Source of the DNA: Levilactobacillus angrenensis | GTDB taxonomy: Bacteria; Bacillota; Bacilli; Lactobacillales; Lactobacillaceae | Direction of reading: 5' to 3' | Length of the DNA: 64,000 bases | Assembly: GCF_003946085.1 (NCBI RefSeq) | Contig: NZ_RHOB01000001.1 | Location: forward strand, 157,873 to 221,872 | In this document: positions 16,018-24,503 of the stretch, in pieces | Layout: each line of letters begins with the position of its first letter | Position numbering within the stretch: position 1 is the stretch's first letter | Program-made: the position numbers and the translations under genes | Notes under the pieces: model-generated | The model's database searches: none | Seen by the model: the letters and a program-made list of their open reading frames with translations, nothing else | What the model was told of the DNA's origin: nothing

Positions 16018-17475
16018 GTGAACGTGAATTACATGCTCATCCTGGAAATCATTGTGGTGGTCAACGCAGCGTTGGCCTTCGTGACGGTCTTTCGGGAAAA
16101 ACGCGATATTGCGGCGACTTGGGCCTGGATGCTGGTGTTGGTGCTCCTGCCCGTCGTGGGCTTCATTGCGTACGCCTTTATCGGCCGGAAGCTGCCTAAG
16201 GGCCGGATGTTTCGCCTGCAACGGCAGGTCGCCGTTCAATTAGAGGAGCGGTTGAACCAGCAACGTGAAGAAATTGGCGATGAAATTGTGCCGTCTGACC
16301 AAATTAGTCACTCGGTCATTAATATGGTAAATATGTTTATGGAGACCGACCACGCATTTCTCGCGCGGAAGAACCGGGTCCGCATCATCACGGATGGTCA
16401 CGACCTGTTCCACTTGATGTTAGAAGATATTGAGCGGGCCCATTCCAGTATTCATATTGAATTCTACACCTTTTATAACGATCAGATTGGCAATGACGTC
16501 TTGGATCTTTTGATCAAAAAGGCGCGAGCCGGCGTCGAAGTCCGGGTCATCTATGATCCGTGGGGGTCGATGGGAACTTGGAAGAGCTTTTTTAAACCGC
16601 TAATTGATGCCGGTGGGCACGTCGAGGCCTTCCTGGGCACGCGTTCAGCTGTGATCGATTTTCGGCTGAACTTCCGTGATCACCGCAAGATCGTGACGAT
16701 TGATGGCCAGATTGGCTACGTCGGTGGTTTTAATATCGGCGACCAGTATCTGGGACGCAAGGAAAAGTTTGGCTACTGGCGCGACACGCATTTACGTATC
16801 GTGGGCTCCGGGGTCTTCTCGTTGCAGGCGCGCTTCATGCTGGACTGGAACGCCACTGACCGCGATCATCCCTTCAAGGATGACCGCATCGAGCACAAGT
16901 ACTTCCCGCTGACCAAGGTCAAGGGGGAGACTAGCCTCCAGATTGTGTCGAGTGGACCGGATTCCGATTTGCAACAGATCAAGATGGGGTACATGCGGCT
17001 GATTCAGACGGCTGAAAAGCGCTTGTGGATTCAAACACCGTACCTGATTCCCGACGACAGTGTGTTGGACTCCCTGCGGATTGCGGCCATGGCTGGCGTC
17101 GACGTGCGAATTATGATTCCGGACAAGCCGGATCACGCCTTCGTGTACCGGGCTACGCAGTACTATGCGCGGCAACTGGCCGATGATGGGGTCAAGATTT
17201 ATTTCTACCACAATGGGTTTATCCACGCCAAGACCATGGTCGTCGACGGTCGGATTGCCTCGGTGGGCTCGGCGAATATGGATTATCGCAGTTTTAAATT
17301 GAATTTTGAGATCAATGCCTTTATTTATGACCCGCAAGTCGCCACGCAGCTTGAAGAAATTTACGAAGCCGACATGCGCTACAGCGAGCTGATCACGCCA
17401 GAAAAGTTCAAGGCCCAATCGACTTATTTGAAATTCAAGCAGACGGCTTCGCGCTTATTATCCCCGATTCTGTAA
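16018..17475 (+). CDS. cls: Cardiolipin synthase
   Basis: A 485-residue membrane enzyme that joins two phosphatidylglycerol molecules into cardiolipin. Two N-terminal helices (about 4-22 and 34-55) are followed by two phospholipase D domains with complete HKD motifs: H222-R-K in FRDHRKIVTIDG and H403-A-K in IHAKTMVVDG. The conserved IHIEFYTFYND and WIQTPYLIPDD segments are also present. Length fits the Gram-positive Cls family (about 480-490). GTG start with GAGGAGGG (16001-16008) upstream. Monocistronic; a long gene-free region follows. Confidence 0.96.
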   Translation: MNVNYMLILEIIVVVNAALAFVTVFREKRDIAATWAWMLVLVLLPVVGFIAYAFIGRKLPKGRMFRLQRQVAVQLEERLNQQREEIGDEIVPSDQISHSVINMVNMFMETDHAFLARKNRVRIITDGHDLFHLMLEDIERAHSSIHIEFYTFYNDQIGNDVLDLLIKKARAGVEVRVIYDPWGSMGTWKSFFKPLIDAGGHVEAFLGTRSAVIDFRLNFRDHRKIVTIDGQIGYVGGFNIGDQYLGRKEKFGYWRDTHLRIVGSGVFSLQARFMLDWNATDRDHPFKDDRIEHKYFPLTKVKGETSLQIVSSGPDSDLQQIKMGYMRLIQTAEKRLWIQTPYLIPDDSVLDSLRIAAMAGVDVRIMIPDKPDHAFVYRATQYYARQLADDGVKIYFYHNGFIHAKTMVVDGRIASVGSANMDYRSFKLNFEINAFIYDPQVATQLEEIYEADMRYSELITPEKFKAQSTYLKFKQTASRLLSPIL

Positions 17476-17675
17476 CGCCTGTCCTGATTGGCGTGTGGAA
17501 ATATTGGGGTTAGGATTAGCGTTGGGGCGCAACTAAGCAGATTGGTTGGTCCGGTGCGGGTGAGATGTTATGATGAAGCCGCTAAAGTGGTCGACACTGG
17601 CGGTCCGGATTGAGGCCGGAATCCCGGTCGGACTGGCAGTGACCCCCTTTAGTGCCGCGAAAAATCTGAGTTAAT

Positions 17676-17709
17676 GGAGTCTGGACCTAAACGCCCAGGC
17701 TTCTTTTTT
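17676..17709 (+). terminator. Rho-independent terminator downstream of cls
   Basis: GGAGTCTGG (17676-17684) pairs with CCAGGCTTC (17694-17702) using wobbles, followed by TTTTTT. Lies 200 bases after the cls stop. Confidence 0.7.
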
Positions 17710-17855
17710 GGCGCAAAATACCCCAGCGAGCGCGTCGTCGGGGCAGTGGCAAATGCTTGGTTAAATGAACCTTTGCTGGATTGACTTGACTAGTTAGGGG
17801 TGCCAACACAATCCACAGATGAGACCGCACGACCAGTCCCACCCACAAATGCTAT

Positions 17856-17940
17856 GTTAACTGAGCAAACCGATAAACGCAATCAAAGGGCTTAACAATC
17901 GCGTTAAGGCGCGATTGGTTTAGGGACTTGCTCAGTAAAC
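17856..17940. repeat. Structured hairpin next to repeat copy 2
   Basis: Outer arms GTTAACTGAGCAA (17856-17868) / TTGCTCAGTAAAC (17928-17940), 12 of 13 paired, and inner perfect arms AATCGCG (17897-17903) / CGCGATT (17910-17916). It adjoins the repeat and may belong to one structured unit with it. Confidence 0.6.
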
Positions 17941-17948
17941 GGATAAGT

Positions 17949-18118
17949 CGTTTGAGACGCGGGCTTTCGGCTCAAAGCGAGGCCGAGACCGTTTTTCAGG
18001 CTCGGTCCGGTCCGCCCACCGCGTTCCAACCCATAGTTGGCGGATTGTAGGCGGTCAGTTCTCGCTACGAAGCTGTGAACGACTAATTCTTACACCATGA
18101 GTCGCGTGGTGACAATGG
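17949..18118 (-). repeat. Dispersed repeat, copy 2 (inverted)
   Basis: Reverse complement of 11008-11175, from the hairpin CGTTTGAGACGC through AACCCATAGTTGGCGG to the tail GGTGACAATGG. It keeps the CTTTGAG-type hairpin with a different loop but lacks the distal inverted arm seen in copy 1. The two copies face each other across 6.8 kb. Confidence 0.85.
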
Positions 18119-18157
18119 TTCTAGCTGATTTTTGTCTTTCAACTTTCAGTTCCAAAC

Positions 18158-18192
18158 AAATGCCCCGCAATCACGATGACTGCGAGGCATTT
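18158..18192 (-). terminator. Terminator of queT
   Basis: AAATGCCCCGCA (18158-18169) / TGCGAGGCATTT (18181-18192), one wobble, at the 3' end of the minus-strand queT gene. Confidence 0.8.
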
Positions 18193-18199
18193 TAATTAC

Positions 18200-18721
18200 T
18201 TATTTTGTGAAATCAATGGCCAGACTCAAGAAGTAGACCACGACCCCGCCAACGACCATGCTGACGAGCTCACCCCAGCCGATGGATAGCCAGTTGGCCC
18301 AAAAAGTTGGCCAGAAGGCAGCGCTCCCCACGATGGCAATCTCCCAGGCAATCATGCACATGAAAAAGACGGCGACGACCGTGTTGACGGCCATCTGGGC
18401 GATACGGTTGTGGATGAACTTGCTGAGCCAATACATGACTAGCAAGGCCAACAGCGTTTGCACGGTGCCAGTCACGATGTCTAAAAAGCCAAACGGTGAG
18501 GCAATGATATTTGAGATGAAGACCCCCAGGGTGACGGCGACAATGTAGCGCTTGTTAAAGACAACCAAGTGGTTGAACATTTCTGACAGGCGCACCTGAA
18601 AGGGGCCGAAGCTCAGGGCTGACAAGACCGTTGTTAGGACAACGTAGAGTGCAGCTACTAGGGCAGCGAGGACCATGCTACGAGTGTCGTCGATGCCCAG
18701 AAAACTTTTCTTAGAATTCAC
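18200..18721 (-). CDS. queT: QueT family queuosine precursor transporter (ECF S component)
   Basis: A 173-residue protein with five hydrophobic helices. The segments MVLAALVAALYVVLTTV, SFGPFQVRLSEMFNHL and SPFGFLDIVTGT are typical of QueT (COG4708), the substrate-binding subunit of an energy-coupling factor transporter for the preQ1 precursor of queuosine. The energising EcfAAT module is not in this window. GTG start with AAGGAAGG upstream on the minus strand. I looked for a preQ1 riboswitch, common before this gene in Lactobacillales, and could not see a convincing class I or II core. A parS-like site lies 80 bases upstream. Confidence 0.9.
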   Translation of the reverse strand: MNSKKSFLGIDDTRSMVLAALVAALYVVLTTVLSALSFGPFQVRLSEMFNHLVVFNKRYIVAVTLGVFISNIIASPFGFLDIVTGTVQTLLALLVMYWLSKFIHNRIAQMAVNTVVAVFFMCMIAWEIAIVGSAAFWPTFWANWLSIGWGELVSMVVGGVVVYFLSLAIDFTK

Positions 18722-18799
18722 GAGAAATTCCTTCCTTTGCTAGTTATTCAATTTGTGACGCATACATAAGAGTACCGCAAACCACGGGATTTGGCAAAA

Positions 18800-18815
18800 T
18801 GTTCCATGTGAAACA
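18800..18815 (+). other. parS-like ParB binding site 2
   Basis: TGTTCCATGTGAAACA matches TGTTNCACGTGAAACA except for the central CG. Intergenic between the divergent queT and YfhO genes. Confidence 0.75.
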
Positions 18816-18923
18816 TTACAATCCGGTATTGTCTGGGAAGAAAGATTGACAGCGGGCGGGGTGGTTGTGTAAGTTAAGACTAACTTAACTGAAATCATTT
18901 AAAAAGAAATTGGAGGCGTCATC

Positions 18924-21900
18924 ATGAAAATCGCACACCGCCAGTGGCCGCTATGGGGGCTGTACACCGTGGCGTTTACGCTGATTGCGGCATTGGGCTT
19001 TGGCGTGTTTGGTCTGGCGAACCGGACCATGATTTGGTACATGGATGGGGTGACCCAGCACTATCCGCTGATTTTGGAGCTCCACCGCTTATTGGCAAAG
19101 GAGGGCCTGGGTGGCCTGGCTGGTTGGTCGTGGACCTTGGGGTTGGGGGCTGATAAGCTCACGACGTTGGCCTATTACGTGTTGGGGGACCCGTTTGCCT
19201 ACCTGGTCGCACTGTTGCCCACGCGGCTCCTGGAAATCGGTTATGGTTGGGGCATCATATTGCGGCTATATGCCAGTGGGCTGGCGTTTTTGGCGTTGGC
19301 CCAGCGCTATTCCTTTCGGCCGAGCAGTCGGCTGTTAGGCGCGCTGACCTATGCATTTACCGGCTACTCCTTAATGGTCGGGGTCCATCACCCGTTTTTC
19401 TTATTGCCGATGATTTGGCTACCGCTGCTATTCGTGGGCATCGACCAGGTCTTACACGGCCAGGGCTGGGGCTTACTGGCGTTGATGACCGGCGTGACGA
19501 TTCTCAGTAACTTTTACTTTGCCTACATCTTAGGCCTGGGCAGCTTGATCTATGCCGTCATTCATTACCTACACGTGAAACAGCAGGGGACTTTGGCCGT
19601 TCGGCTGCCCGTAGCGGTGGGACGGTTCTTAGCCGCGGCCGCGACCGGGATGCTGATTGCCGGCGTCTTCTTGGTGCCGTCCTTACTGATGATGTTGAAA
19701 TCTACCCGGACCGGTGCCATCTTTGCTAACGGCTTGGTGACCTATCCGCTCGGGTACTACCTGACGCTGGGCAACGCCATTTTGACTACGGGGAATACCC
19801 TGAATTACTGGTCTGTGCTGGGGATGAGTGGCCTGACCTTCTTCGGCTGTGTCTACACCTTGGTCCATTGGCGCCGGCATCGCTGGTTAGCCGGCACCCT
19901 GGTCGCCATCGTGATTGGGCTGGGCATTCCGGCCGTAGCCGCGGCCTTCAACGTCTTTTCGACGCCCTCTAACCGTTGGATTTTGCTGGCGGCGGTACCG
20001 TTTGGCCTGGCGACCATGACTCTGGCCGACCAGTTGGGAAAACTAACGCCGTTCGACCGCTGGTGGTTAGCTGGCAGTGCGGCCGGACTTCTCACCGTGG
20101 TCTACTTGAGCAATGGCCTCATCTTCAGTAACGCCGCGCGTGACCTGATCACCTACGGCTTACTGTTGGCACTAACGGCAATCCTGATGATTCAGGCACC
20201 GCGCCGCCTCACACTGGAGCTGGTCGGCGTAGCGGTCGGGTTAAATTTGGTCAACAACGCCTGGGGGTACTACGATCCGAATGCCGGGGTGCAAGCGACC
20301 CAGGAGCTACGCCGCGGGGATGCGACGCGCTATATTCAAGACTACTTTGATGGCGCCCAGGCGGTGGCCCAGGAGGATAAAACCTTTAGCCGCGTCGATG
20401 CCACGCGGAACTTTAATCTATTTCGGACGGTCGGCAACAACATGACCATGACGCACGGGTTGAACGGGGTCATGTCGTATTTTTCCGTGCAAAATGGCTA
20501 CGTGGGCCAGTTCAGCCGCGACCTGCAAAACTCTGAATACGCGATGAACGCGCCCATCGGCCAGGGGGATAGCCGCACCACGCTGAATCAACTGCTCGGC
20601 GTCAAGACACTGTTTGCTCGCGAAGACCAGGTCACGACGTATCAGGCCTTGCCGTACGGCTATCACGCCACGGGAAAGGTGTTCACGGAAAAGCCGGTGT
20701 ACGGGCTATCTAACGGTGTCGGCACCCAGGCGTTGACCACCAACTTGGCCTTTCCGCTGGTCTACACCCAGCCGCAAGCGATGACCACGTCGGCTTGGCG
20801 GCAATTGCAGGGGGTGGACCGGGAACGCAGCTTAACCCAGGCCGCGGTCACGACCAAACCGGTGGCTGGGGTGGCCTCAGCTGCCTACCAGTCGCCCAAA
20901 CGCCAATTGGGCTATACGGTGACGCCCGACACGGTGCCCGTGATCGACAGTACCAATAAAGTGATTCAATACCGGTTAAATCAGGCCCTGGCCGGTCAAA
21001 AGAAAGGGCTCAATGACAAGCAAACGGCAACGTACGGGGCGACGCTAAAGACACCGAAACTGACGGTCGATGACAACGGTCTGATCAGTCGTAAAGACGT
21101 TCGGCAATATGGCCCGATGGTGGGCTTACAACGGCATCGGCAGGCGCTCCAGCGGGTCTTGGCGCAGAACCAAGCCATCTTAAAGCACACCACCCAGGTC
21201 AATGCCCACGGGCTGCGCCAACTGGCCAGTGACGCGCAGGGACACCCCATCAGCTACACGCTGACACTCAAGCACCCCCAGCGCGCCCAGGGGACGGAAC
21301 TGTATTTGGAACTAAGCGGTATCACGTCGAACCAATTGACTACTCGTGGGCAACTCCAAGCCCAGGACAATACGAGTGTACTAGGCGCCACCCCCCGCTC
21401 GGCCTTGACCAAGTTAAATGCCTGGCGGACGGCAACGCGCAATCCCGACCTCGGTGACTACTGGGTTACGGCCAAGACGCGGGATGCGGCCAAGACGTTC
21501 TCCCAGTTTGGCGTCGACAACTTGTCGGACTACGAACCCAAGCAACACGTCTTGCTCAACCTGGGCTATTCCAAGCAGTTGCGCAAAACGGTGGACGTGA
21601 CCTTTAATGCCACGCAACAGATTAATTTCAAATCCGCCCGGTTGATCGCCGTGCCATTTGGAAAAGCCTACAATCAGCAGGTCCACCGCGTACAGCGTCG
21701 CGGCCTGCAGCACGAACAGGTCACCAATAATCGGGTGTCCGGTGACTTGACGACGGCTCGGACCAGCGTGCTGACCACGTCGATTCCGTACTCCACCGGT
21801 TGGCGGTTAACGGTCGATGGTCGGTCAACGCCAACGCAGGTGGTCAACGACGGCTTTGTTGGTGCGCGATTGACCAGCGGAACCCACCACATCCAATTAA

Positions 21901-22001
21901 CCTACCAGACGCCGGGGCTTAAACTCGGCTGGGGACTGACCATTGTCGGCACCCTGATCTTAGTGGGTGAAGATGGTTGGCGATACTGGCGGCGCTCTTA
22001 A
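18924..22001 (+). CDS. YfhO-family membrane protein (GT-C glycosyltransferase-like)
   Basis: A 1025-residue protein. The N-terminal half has about a dozen helices, with the loop MIWYMDGVTQHYPLILELHR between the first two, the acidic loop motif characteristic of YfhO. The C-terminal half (about residues 470-990) is a large extracytoplasmic domain, closed by a final helix (LGWGLTIVGTLILVGEDGW). YfhO proteins are thought to transfer sugars from lipid carriers to teichoic acids or other surface polymers; the acceptor here is unknown. Length is slightly above the usual 850-900. Start ATG with TTGGAGG upstream. Monocistronic, ended by a clear terminator. Confidence 0.9.
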   Translation: MKIAHRQWPLWGLYTVAFTLIAALGFGVFGLANRTMIWYMDGVTQHYPLILELHRLLAKEGLGGLAGWSWTLGLGADKLTTLAYYVLGDPFAYLVALLPTRLLEIGYGWGIILRLYASGLAFLALAQRYSFRPSSRLLGALTYAFTGYSLMVGVHHPFFLLPMIWLPLLFVGIDQVLHGQGWGLLALMTGVTILSNFYFAYILGLGSLIYAVIHYLHVKQQGTLAVRLPVAVGRFLAAAATGMLIAGVFLVPSLLMMLKSTRTGAIFANGLVTYPLGYYLTLGNAILTTGNTLNYWSVLGMSGLTFFGCVYTLVHWRRHRWLAGTLVAIVIGLGIPAVAAAFNVFSTPSNRWILLAAVPFGLATMTLADQLGKLTPFDRWWLAGSAAGLLTVVYLSNGLIFSNAARDLITYGLLLALTAILMIQAPRRLTLELVGVAVGLNLVNNAWGYYDPNAGVQATQELRRGDATRYIQDYFDGAQAVAQEDKTFSRVDATRNFNLFRTVGNNMTMTHGLNGVMSYFSVQNGYVGQFSRDLQNSEYAMNAPIGQGDSRTTLNQLLGVKTLFAREDQVTTYQALPYGYHATGKVFTEKPVYGLSNGVGTQALTTNLAFPLVYTQPQAMTTSAWRQLQGVDRERSLTQAAVTTKPVAGVASAAYQSPKRQLGYTVTPDTVPVIDSTNKVIQYRLNQALAGQKKGLNDKQTATYGATLKTPKLTVDDNGLISRKDVRQYGPMVGLQRHRQALQRVLAQNQAILKHTTQVNAHGLRQLASDAQGHPISYTLTLKHPQRAQGTELYLELSGITSNQLTTRGQLQAQDNTSVLGATPRSALTKLNAWRTATRNPDLGDYWVTAKTRDAAKTFSQFGVDNLSDYEPKQHVLLNLGYSKQLRKTVDVTFNATQQINFKSARLIAVPFGKAYNQQVHRVQRRGLQHEQVTNNRVSGDLTTARTSVLTTSIPYSTGWRLTVDGRSTPTQVVNDGFVGARLTSGTHHIQLTYQTPGLKLGWGLTIVGTLILVGEDGWRYWRRS

Positions 22002-22009
22002 TCCATGAA

Positions 22010-22046
22010 AAAATGGCGACTCTCGAGACTTGAGGGCCGCCATTTT
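22010..22046 (+). terminator. Terminator of the YfhO gene
   Basis: Perfect 9-bp stem AAAATGGCG (22010-22018) / CGCCATTTT (22038-22046). Confidence 0.75.
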
Positions 22047-22100
22047 GCGTCTGATTTGGTACACTGAAGAGGCAGTAAAACTTTTAGGGGAGTGATTGGA

Positions 22101-23015
22101 ATGTCACGATGGTTAACGTGGCCCGTATTCTACGAATTGACGGAGATCTACACGGCGCCACTCAATGTGATGTGGTTCATCTTGGGGGCAGCGATTGCCC
22201 AGTACTATGCGGGGACGGTGAACTGGGTCAATGTCGGGCTGTGTCTGCTGGTCGTCTTCATCTTCGATTTAGCTGTCAATGTGGCGGACAACTACTATGA
22301 TTATCAACATGCCCATGACCGGGCTGGGTACGCGCAAAAGACCAATCCGGTCGGCCGGCTTGCGTTGCCAGAAACCGGAGTGGCCCGGCTAGCGTGGGGC
22401 TTGTATGCGCTGGCCGCTGTACCAGGCGTCGTCTTAGTCTTACGAACCGGCTGGCCAGTAGCGGTGTTTGGTGCCATCGGCTATCTGATTGGCATCTTTT
22501 ACACGGCGGGGCCGCGACCAATCAACGCCACGCCGGTTTCAGCTATCGTGGTGGCGTTAGCGATTGCCTTTTTGATTCAGTTGACCTGTGTCTACGTGTC
22601 CATTTACGGGGAACGGCCGCTAACTTGGTCAATGGTGGGGGTGACCTTCTTGTTGTGCCTGCCACTCACGCTGATCTTCTTTACGCTTCAGATGGCCAAT
22701 GATACGGCCGACCGGGCAGAAGACATTGCGAATCACCGCTATACGCTGGCATATTATCTGGGCCAACCTGGGTCCGTGCGGCTGATTCAAATGGTCGTGG
22801 TGGTGGGCAGCTTGTGGCCCTTGGTCAACGTAGCACTGGGCATTGCCCCAGCCTGGACGGCATTAGCAGTGCTGTTATTGCCCGTGATGTGGCGGGGGAT
22901 GCGGCCCTTCTTTGCCGTGCAGGACAAGCGCCGGACCTTCATGACGATGGTCAAGAGCGCCTCACTGTTCTTCGTGGCCTACCCGCTATTGTTTGCGCTG
23001 GGGACCTGGTTGTAG
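22101..23015 (+). CDS. menA: UbiA-family prenyltransferase, MenA-like
   Basis: A 304-residue membrane enzyme with eight to nine helices. Both Asp-rich metal/diphosphate motifs of the UbiA superfamily are present: NVADNYYDYQHAHD (about residues 57-70) and NDTADRAEDIANHR (about 198-211). By overall likeness it is a 1,4-dihydroxy-2-naphthoate polyprenyltransferase, making demethylmenaquinone from an imported or scavenged naphthoate and a polyprenyl diphosphate. No other menaquinone genes are in the window. The ATG at 22101 has AGGGGAG eight bases upstream; an in-frame GTG at 22092 lies inside that site. Menaquinone use in lactobacilli usually depends on added precursors, so its role is conditional. 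Confidence 0.88.
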   Translation: MSRWLTWPVFYELTEIYTAPLNVMWFILGAAIAQYYAGTVNWVNVGLCLLVVFIFDLAVNVADNYYDYQHAHDRAGYAQKTNPVGRLALPETGVARLAWGLYALAAVPGVVLVLRTGWPVAVFGAIGYLIGIFYTAGPRPINATPVSAIVVALAIAFLIQLTCVYVSIYGERPLTWSMVGVTFLLCLPLTLIFFTLQMANDTADRAEDIANHRYTLAYYLGQPGSVRLIQMVVVVGSLWPLVNVALGIAPAWTALAVLLLPVMWRGMRPFFAVQDKRRTFMTMVKSASLFFVAYPLLFALGTWL

Positions 23016-23160
23016 CGGGGGTTAACCCGGGTTATAAGGTGGTATTTACGTCGCGCATGATGGGGGTTGTGTTCAAGAGAAAATCAAAATGAGATGACCT
23101 TTTTAAATAAGAGCCTTCAGTCCCAATCTGAGCAATTTAAAAGATGGGGATAAAGGAGAA

Positions 23161-23213
23161 ATCGTAAAAGGAATCGCTGTCTCGATATGAAAGGCAACGA
23201 TTCCTTTTACGAT
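23161..23213. repeat. Perfect 16-bp hairpin between palindrome copies
   Basis: ATCGTAAAAGGAATCG (23161-23176) and CGATTCCTTTTACGAT (23198-23213) are perfect complements around a 21-base loop. No T run follows, so it is not an ordinary terminator; an AAAGGAG lies just before it. Confidence 0.7.
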
Positions 23214-23400
23214 GCCTTGAATTGACGCTTTGAGAAAAGCCAGTTAGTGGCTTAAGTCTGAGAAAGGTCTGGTTAACCCGGGTTATGGTTTGGAATCGAC
23301 TGATTGGTGACGTTCAGGGCGTAAACCGATACACTGACATCAATGCTAAATTCCCCCCTGTGCAAGCGTAGAAAAATACGGTATCGTAGGAGTGTACCTG

Positions 23401-23478
23401 GTGGCGACGGGGCTTAAACAGACAGCTATGCCTGCAAAAGAGGCAATTGATATTTCGCCGTTAGGTATCAACAGTTAA
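23401..23478 (+). CDS. Candidate 25-residue peptide
   Basis: GTG frame translating to MATGLKQTAMPAKEAI and nine more residues, with AGGAG (23388-23392) eight bases before the GTG. It lies between palindrome copies two and three. It could be a leader peptide or a chance frame; there is no other support. Confidence 0.3.
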   Translation: MATGLKQTAMPAKEAIDISPLGINS

Positions 23479-23544
23479 GGAAATAGCCCAAGTTAACCCG
23501 GGTTATAAAATGCAGTCTACGATATTTCCAGGGGAGGAAATCAA

Positions 23545-24033
23545 GTGACAAAACATGTACGGGATTACTTGCTGCAACAACTCAATGATGGGCTGATCTT
23601 ACTGGTCTTCTGCAACAGCGTGACGCTGGGGCAGCTGTGGATAGGTGCGTGGTACTATCAGTGGGGGGCGTCGCTACTGTTTTTCGGCTATCTACTCGTG
23701 ATATTGGGGTTGTTGGCCGTGGGACTTTGGCGCCCGCGATCAGATGCCCGTGATTTTACCAGGGGGCAGGCGGACTACTGGCTATCTCTAGTCAATGAAC
23801 CGCAAGGCGATTTTAGGGGTCTGAATTGGACGAAGGGAATCTGGTGCGGTGCCATCAGTTTTAATTTGGTGGTCTTTCAATTCGGGTCGACCCTGGGCTG
23901 GTCGCTCGGCCAACAATTAGCCGTGAAGTTAACGGTGGCCATCGCCGTTGGGGGACTCGTGCTGGGAATGGTTGGCCTCTGGGCGGTGCGTTGGTGGCGG
24001 TATTATACACGATTGCGAGGTGGTCAGGCATGA
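23545..24033 (+). CDS. Small four-helix membrane protein, paralogue A
   Basis: A 162-residue protein with four hydrophobic helices and a cytoplasmic loop carrying DYWLSLVNEPQGDFRGLNWTKGI. The same loop pattern (WLYLLNERDANLTRNWLTWSRG) is in the next gene, so the two are tandem paralogues. GTG start with GGGGAGG at 23531-23537. No family recognised. It is the first of three overlapping or tightly spaced small membrane genes under the triple-palindrome region, so a regulated operon is likely. Confidence 0.75.
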   Translation: MTKHVRDYLLQQLNDGLILLVFCNSVTLGQLWIGAWYYQWGASLLFFGYLLVILGLLAVGLWRPRSDARDFTRGQADYWLSLVNEPQGDFRGLNWTKGIWCGAISFNLVVFQFGSTLGWSLGQQLAVKLTVAIAVGGLVLGMVGLWAVRWWRYYTRLRGGQA

Positions 24034-24488
24034 CCAAGCAACAACACGATTACTGGCAGTTATTTTTCAGCGATGTTTTTCAGGTCATTATCACGTTACA
24101 GCTGGCCCTATCATTGTTGGACTGGGATGACCTTTGGCCGTGGCGAGTGACGGTGTTGGCGGCCCTGGTTCTGGTAGTGAGTGGGCTGACCATCAGTAGT
24201 GCCTGGTATCGCTACCGGGGCAGTGCGCACAGTCAGCCGATTGCGACGACCACTCATTGGCTGTATTTGTTAAATGAACGTGATGCTAATCTGACCCGTA
24301 ACTGGTTGACCTGGTCGCGGGGCGTGCTAGTGGGATTGGTGGTGTTGATGGCCGGTGTGAGTCTGCTAAATGGCGTCGTCGCGCTACCACCCACGGCATT
24401 GCTCTTTTTGGGGCTGGACAGTCTGGTATTTATCGGCGGAATTCTGGCTTTCAATATCTTGTGCTGGGGGATTCACCGTTGGCAGTAA
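24030..24488 (+). CDS. Small four-helix membrane protein, paralogue B
   Basis: A 152-residue protein, start MTKQQHDYWQLF, overlapping the previous stop by ATGA. It has four hydrophobic helices and the central loop THWLYLLNERDANLTRNW shared with paralogue A. Both begin with a short amphipathic stretch (RDYLLQQLND / HDYWQLFFSD). A longer frame from 23991 exists but runs inside paralogue A. Unknown function; possibly a two-component membrane complex with its neighbour. Confidence 0.75.
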   Translation: MTKQQHDYWQLFFSDVFQVIITLQLALSLLDWDDLWPWRVTVLAALVLVVSGLTISSAWYRYRGSAHSQPIATTTHWLYLLNERDANLTRNWLTWSRGVLVGLVVLMAGVSLLNGVVALPPTALLFLGLDSLVFIGGILAFNILCWGIHRWQ

Positions 24489-24503
24489 TTTAGGGGAAGC
24501 AAC

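Larger units (their letters stand above)
17476..18157. other. Gene-free region with repeat copy 2 and hairpins
   Basis: Holds, in order, a 34-codon frame (17572-17676; MMKPLKWSTLAVRIE..., without a clear RBS and not called), a terminator (17676-17709), a hairpin of about 85 bases (17856-17940) and repeat copy 2 (17949-18118). No gene of normal size is visible in about 680 bases. Confidence 0.7.
23016..23544. promoter_or_regulatory. Long regulatory-looking region with three copies of one palindrome
   Basis: Three identical 15-mers GTTAACCCGGGTTAT occur at 23021-23035, 23272-23286 and 23492-23506; each contains the perfect 12-bp palindrome TAACCCGGGTTA. The third abuts a TATAAA-like -10 about 36 bases before the next gene. 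I did not see this palindrome elsewhere in the window. Between the copies are a perfect hairpin (23161-23213) and a possible 25-codon frame (23401-23478). This looks like a multi-site operator region. Confidence 0.7.

Noticed and set aside
17572..17676. 34-codon frame MMKPLKWSTLAVRIE... downstream of cls
   Set aside because: No convincing SD, no partner and short length; left as part of the gene-free region.
18722..18799. preQ1 riboswitch before queT
   Set aside because: Neither the preQ1-I core nor the CACCAAG/CCGCCAAAGGAG pattern of preQ1-II could be found; a covariance-model search would settle it.
19567..19583. Fifth parS-like sequence in the YfhO gene
   Set aside because: Only the right half CACGTGAAACA matches; about four of sixteen positions differ, so it is probably chance.
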